A DNA stretch of 64,000 bases from Saccopteryx bilineata (Eukaryota > Chordata > Mammalia > Chiroptera > Emballonuridae), in the NCBI RefSeq assembly GCF_036850765.1, contig NC_089494.1, positions 230,782,779 to 230,846,778 on the forward strand, given 5' to 3'. Every line of letters starts with the position of its first letter. Within the stretch, counting starts at the first letter, position 1. Shown piece after piece: positions 58,830-64,000 of the stretch. Made by a program: the position numbers and the translations under genes. The notes below the pieces were generated by a model. That model did no database searches, had not been told where the DNA came from, and was given only the letters and a program-made list of their open reading frames with translations.

Positions 58830-61553
58830 GGATGTCATGGGGAAGGAAATGAAGACTTTACATCAAAGCTCTTTGCTTGTTCTAGAGTTTGGGGATGAAC
58901 CAAATGGCCATGTTACAGCCAGTCCTGAGAGGCAGTGAAGCAGGTTGTGGGTGGGAAGACATCAAACACCATAATTGTCCAAGTAGGGACCCATCAACCC
59001 TCCCTTCTTTCCTATTTCACCCTTTTGGAATGGGAATGTCTATTCAATGCCTAGGGGAAGCACATACTTGTCCAGGTTCACAGGTCCACAGCTGAAAAGA
59101 AATTTTGTTTCTGGATGAATTGTATCTTGAATCTCACCCATATCTGAATTAGGTGGTATTTACATGAGACTTTGGACTTCTGACTCTAGAATAGATGATG
59201 GAATGAGCATCTTTTGGAGCTGTTGGAATAAAATGAATGTAATTTGCATGTGATAAGTACATGAATTTGGGGGAACAGGGCTGGGATATTATTGGCTGAA
59301 TGTTCTCAGTTTACTGCAACATTTCTGGAATCTTGAGATTTCCTTTTTTTATGGAGTATTTAGCTCTTTACATAGAAGAAGTTTGCTTTATTTTACAAAT
59401 TATTTCTAGACATTTATAATAAGTTGACTTTCTGGTTATTTAGTCTATAATATTTTAGAATCCTTTCTTTAAAAAATGATTTCACACATAAATTTTTAAT
59501 CACACAGAAAACTAGAGTGAATAGTACAATGAATGCCCATGTGCCCTCTCTCAGCTTATCAACATTTTATCCATTTTCTCAGAATCTTTTTTAAAACATT
59601 TTTTTCCTAGTACTTCTCATAATAGAGTTTAATCTTGCTCTCATAATTAGAGTGGGGCTACTCTCTATACTGTTCACACAGAGGAATTTTGATGTTAGCT
59701 AGTTTTTAATTAAAATATTGTAGTTCATAGTTTTAAGAACTCACACAGAGAAAGCAAAGGCTTTATGCAGCTATATGTTAAATCTTATATTAAATATTTA
59801 ATTATCATTAAAATACACATTCCAAAATTTTCCAGTTATAAAAAAAATTACAATGTCCCTAGAAGCAAAACTGAATTGACATTCCACTGAGTTTGTGACA
59901 GGTGTTCCGTGCCTTCTGCTGTACCCCTCCGATCTCTACCTCTCCAGGGTAGCATTGTGTCTGCCCCATTCGAACCCAGGGCAGTCTCACTAATGTTGAC
60001 TTTGCTTCCTTGCTATTCCAACTCCACGGGGTGGGGCAAAAGTAAGCTTACAGTTGTTTGTATGGAAAACAATACAATAATTAATAAATAATAACAGAAG
60101 AATAAACTCTGGGTTTTGCATACTTACTTCATACTTACCCCCACTTTGTATACATTCATTTCCATGTTTAAGCTTCCCATGTTTCTGTTTTTTTAGCTTT
60201 GTTATCAGAGAGTCTGCTATTCCAGTTACTTGCATTCCCATCCTAACGTGAAAATGTCAGGGATGGTGGAGAAGTTTCAGGATTTGCATTGTTCCAGGCC
60301 AGGTTTCACAGAGTCCTTTTTTTTGTGTGTGTGTGTCATCTGACAAGTGAATAGACATTATCCACTATAGTTGGTAACAAGTAAAAGAAAAGAAAGTATT
60401 CCAAAATCTCCTGTTAATATCTTCTTGATAAAGAAGAAACACTTTTCTGAATACCCAACCAATGTTTTCAGTTACAATCTGATCATTTCTCTAATCTGTC
60501 ATAGTAGAGATTCAGTCAAGCCATTGATATTTTCTTGAGAAAGTCCCTATGTATCAAGGACTCAAAATGATTGACTCACGATGGGTTGGCCTTACCGTTT
60601 ACACTATAATATAAAAGTAGGTATAAGGCAGCAAACATTTTAGCACAGCAGTTGGGGCACTGACATTAGACCATGCTTTCTCTTTGGCTAAACTTGGGAG
60701 AGAAGTGGCTGCTTACTAGGTGGAGCATGGGCTCCTCACAAGTTCCAAGTGTGGGCAGTTTCCCTGGAGAAATGTGTGGCTCTTCGAGCTGCAGCTGAAA
60801 TGCAGCGTGTGATACATCTGGTTTCCCAAGAAGAAGCACTTCTTCCATGCAAAGTTTAAATGGGTGGATGCTCGTGTGTTTTGTTATCTCTGCCTCTGAC
60901 ACCTGTAAGTCCTGTAAAAAGGCAGAAGCCCTCTGACTGAGCTGGAGTTCATAACAGCTCTTTCACTGATCACCTTCAGTTCTTCCCAAATGTTATGGAG
61001 AAATCCTGGGACTGTTGCTCACATATTCCTGAGTGGAGAGTTATAGGGGTCCCTGGAGGGAGGACTCCTCTGATCATTGCTGGCTTCACAAGTATCCTGA
61101 CCTGTGTGGTTACACGGGGTCCCGAGCACAGAAGAGCTCCACATGTTGTATAATGCTCTGCCGTCATGTCACCTTGTTGACGTTACTTCTAATACCATAA
61201 AGTATAAGAAATAATATAATATAAATAAAATAATATAAAAATAATTTTGAACAAGGGGCACACGTCTTTATTTTTTCCTTCATGCTCCAAATTATGTAGG
61301 TCATTCCACCCTTGGGTTTTACCATAATGGGACCAACTTCAGTATTTAATCTTCTCTTGAACTAAGCACAGTACCAGGCAATGTCATGAGCTGATTTTCC
61401 CTGCCCAGTCGTGTCCTGTACCTGGAGCTGGGGCTAGGGAAGAACTTTGCAGATTTCATGGCTGCCACTCTGTTGGAGATAAGGGGAGTTTATGCTGAGG
61501 ATGCAGCTAACAAGAACTCTTCCATGACTTTCTCTCTTTTTTGTTGGGTAGTT
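58830..61553. other. Mostly unique intronic DNA
   Basis: About 2.7 kb with no recognisable repeats apart from a short (GT)n run near 60,324-60,338. Short ORFs show no family resemblance and no splice context. Confidence 0.45.
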
Positions 61554-61567
61554 GCTCATGCTTTACT

Positions 61568-61609
61568 GTTTCTTTTTTAGATTTTACTTATTGATTTTGG
61601 AAGAGAAAG

Positions 61610-61640
<31 letters not shown>

Positions 61641-61780
61641 TAAGATGGGAAAGAAGCAGGAAGCATCAACTCATAGTAGTTGCTTCCTGTAAGTGCCTTG
61701 ACCAGGCAAGCCCAGGGATTTGAACCAGTAACTTCAGAGCTCCAGGTGGACGCTTTATCCAGTGTACCACCACAGGGTAG
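61568..61780 (-). mobile_element. tRNA-derived SINE, family B
   Basis: T-rich tail, (GA)n microsatellite at about 61,612-61,640, caggaagcatcaactcatag, and a reversed head gtaccaccacagggtaggc. Duplication gctcatgctttact (61554-61567) against gctcatgcttcact (61781-61794). Confidence 0.92.
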
Positions 61781-62586
61781 GCTCATGCTTCACTTTCACT
61801 TTCTCATTTTACATTACCTGTAATAAGGTAAAAGATATATTCATTAAAAAGAAGTAATATGTTATATGCATGCCAAAAAATAATGCTAGAAATTTATTTT
61901 AAATCTCTTTTTGAGTATGTAGAGCACACCTTCCTTACAATCTTACACCCTACAAAATCTTCCTTTGCAGATTCAAAGAATAAAAAGATGAATATCAACT
62001 CAGCTTGAGGCTGACTTGTTACAGATTTTACATTTAAAGAATTCTGAGTTGGAACAGGTTATTTGAATGAGCATTTTACAAATACATTAAGAACCACAAT
62101 ACCTAGCTGGTATCATCCAACTTTAGCATACAGGTCTGTCTGCCCTGTCTTCAACACTTAAATCTTGACTGTTTCTAAACCTAAAATGAGGTTTCCAATA
62201 AAACTACACAAGGATGGAAAGTCCACTGAAATCTCATATTTGAGAACAGTGAAGTTTAAAACTGACCATGAGTGAGGTGGTGATTTTAGGATGAACCCTG
62301 ACATCAATTAACACAATATGCCATTAAGTCATTTCTTATACTCATCATTTATATATAGAATTTATTTTTTACTGTAGATAGCGTATAAAAATTTTTCTTA
62401 TGTGTGAAAGTACATTTTGAGTAAATAATAAAATGTGATCTAACTTCAAATTCTTATTTTTAAATTTCATAGTGTCAAGTCCAGTGAATTTATTGAATAG
62501 AGATTTAATAAATATTTTTTTCAATAAGTAACTAGTACATTTTAAAACAGTTAGTGAGTGTTTTTTTTTAAAAAAATATAGCATGT

Positions 62587-62810
62587 GCCCTGGCCCGTTT
62601 CTCAGTAAATAGAGCATCAGCCCGGCGTGCAGATGTCCCAGGTTTGATCCTCAATGACCAGCTGCTTCTCTCTCTTTTCCCCTCCTGCAGCCAGTGGCTC
62701 AACTGATTTCAGCACTGGCCCCAGATGGGGGTTGCTGGGTGGATCCCAGTCAAGCCACATGTGGGAGTCTGTCTCACTATCTCCCCTCCTCTCACTTAAA
62801 AAAATAATAC
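62587..62810 (+). mobile_element. Short variant of a family A SINE
   Basis: Head gccctggcccgtttctcagt, caggtttgatcctcaatgac, then directly the family 3' part gggtggatcccagtcaagcc and gggagtctgtctcactatct. The middle of family A is largely missing (copy about 225 bp against 380). Confidence 0.8.
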
Positions 62811-63079
62811 CCAGAAGCATTTTATTTTATAAGTAAGCAAAATTAATTATTGAAACTTTGAATTTTAATCCTCTATGTGTTAGTAATTATTCCTTCTACA
62901 AAACGATTCTTTGTCAAGTTCAGAGGAAAGAGGTGAAATGAAATCTTAAGGTTTTTGCCTCAGTTTTTCTATCTACGTAACATGGATACAAATATCTCTC
63001 ATGTCTAGTTTTTGTGAGTCACAAATGAGATAACTGCACCAAAAATTTATATAGTTTATTGTATATGTTAGTCATAGGC

Positions 63080-63252
63080 ATTGTGTAAAAATCATAATTC
63101 TCACAAGAGCCCTATACCACAGGAATTATTATCCCAATTTTTCAGATAAGAAGCTGATAAACAGAGAAATTATATCACTTGTCAGAAACTACATAAAGAT
63201 AGAATGATAAAGGCAGGGTTTGAATCAGACTGTGAAACCACAATACTATGTA
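63080..63252 (-). mobile_element. MIR fragment
   Basis: gaattattatcccaattttt, cagataagaagctgataaac and ggcagggtttgaatcagact follow MIR in reverse. Confidence 0.75.
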
Positions 63253-63413
63253 TGGGAAAGATATTTTACAAACTTGAAAACTTCATACAAATTTGAGTTA
63301 TTGTTATTAGTCAATCATTTGTAATTCTAGGATAGATAATTATATGGAAACAAGATGTATAAATCTTTTAAAATTAATGAAAAATGACTAATCAATAAAA
63401 ATGTGTCAGCTGA

Positions 63414-63727
63414 GCCTGATCAAGCCATGGCACAGTGGATAGAGTGTTAGACTGGGATACAGAGGATCCAGTATGACCCAGGTTTGAAACCCTGAGGCCA
63501 CTGGATCTCTTTTAGCAAGACTCACCAGCTTGAGCCCAAAGTTGCTGGCTTGAGCAAGGGTTCACTTGGTCTGCTGTAGCCCCCTGGTCAAGGCACATAT
63601 GAGAAAGCAATCAATGAACAACTAAGGTGCCGTAATGGAGAATTGATGCTTCTCATCTCTCTCCCTTTCTGTCTGTCTGTCCTTATCTGTCCGTCTCTCT
63701 GACCGTCTTTGTTTCTGTCATACACAA
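63414..63727 (+). mobile_element. tRNA-derived SINE, family C, few internal units
   Basis: Head agcctgatcaagccatggca, ggtttgaaaccctgaggcca, two cttgagc units, gcacatatgagaaagcaatc and pyrimidine tract. Perfect duplication aaaaatgtgtcagctga at 63397-63413 and 63728-63744. Confidence 0.95.
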
Positions 63728-64000
63728 AAAAATGTGTCAGCTGAAATATCTTTTTATTCTATGGAATGTGTATAATTTACAATAAAATATTGACTCATCA
63801 CCATGTTACAACATTGCCACACTACAAATTTATTGAATGAATGAATTACATCAGGTTATGAGGCTTTAGCTACCATTTAAACATCTTAGAATCAAGTGGT
63901 GTGGATGTGTGTATCTGAATGAGAGAATGATGTATACATATGTATGTGTATATGATGTAAAAGCTTGAAGCTTGGCAAAAGACTTTACCAAAGACTTGAG

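Larger units (their letters stand above)
38527..64000 (+). other. CORIN: CORIN downstream intron (partial)
   Basis: Begins with the gtaagt donor of the stem exon. No sequence resembling the next corin exon (start of the first frizzled domain) was seen, so the intron is at least 25.5 kb. It contains the full-length antisense L1 and many SINEs. Stretches 39.4-40.9, 57.0-57.46 and 58.8-61.5 kb look unique, with nothing recognisable. Confidence 0.75.

Overview
This window looks like nuclear genomic DNA from a bat (Chiroptera). It is AT-rich, intron-like and crowded with interspersed repeats. Three tRNA-derived SINE families recur, together with a young L1 family and hAT and mariner DNA transposons, a mix that fits bats. 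The exact family is uncertain; an emballonurid or rhinolophoid bat is possible, but that is inference from memory of the SINEs.

The only host protein-coding sequence I can support is two exons of CORIN, the membrane-anchored serine protease that activates pro-atrial natriuretic peptide. Both are on the + strand. The first (21028-21172) encodes the end of the cytoplasmic tail and the transmembrane helix. The second (38326-38526) encodes the juxtamembrane stem. Both have good splice sites and phase-1 joining. The window is therefore part of the presumed first intron, one exon, a complete 17.15 kb intron, one exon, and 25 kb of the next intron. The first coding exon and the first frizzled-domain exon were not found and should lie outside.

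Repeats by region. 1-9 kb: a SINE, MaLR LTRs, a twin-primed (internally inverted) L1 and a MER5-like element. 9-13 kb: a SINE carrying a 294-bp hAT MITE with perfect 8-bp target duplication, more SINEs and old L1. 13-21 kb: mostly unique sequence plus a truncated 5S rRNA pseudogene. 22-30 kb: SINEs, old L1, and a SINE whose purine-rich segment has grown into 1,100 bp of uninterrupted homopurine DNA. 30-36 kb: SINEs, a DNA transposon with a SINE inside it, and an L2 split by an L1. 36-44 kb: mostly unique intron, MITEs and a 508-bp hAT element. 44.3-52.5 kb: a full-length L1 on the - strand with perfect 15-bp target duplications, about 246-bp tandem monomers in its 5' UTR, degraded ORF1 and ORF2, and a SINE inside ORF2. 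52.9-64 kb: SINEs, one containing a 37-40 nt piece of 5S rRNA, a mariner MITE, MIRs and unique intron.

Most worth a second look: loss in the CORIN stem of two N-glycosylation sequons present in human corin (including the one at human N80) and change of the cytoplasmic DDNN motif; the homopurine minisatellite; the monomer-type L1 promoter; and two tailless, 3'-truncated 5S rRNA retropseudogenes that both begin at 5S nucleotide 1. I found no prokaryotic-type genes, CRISPR arrays or intact viral genes.
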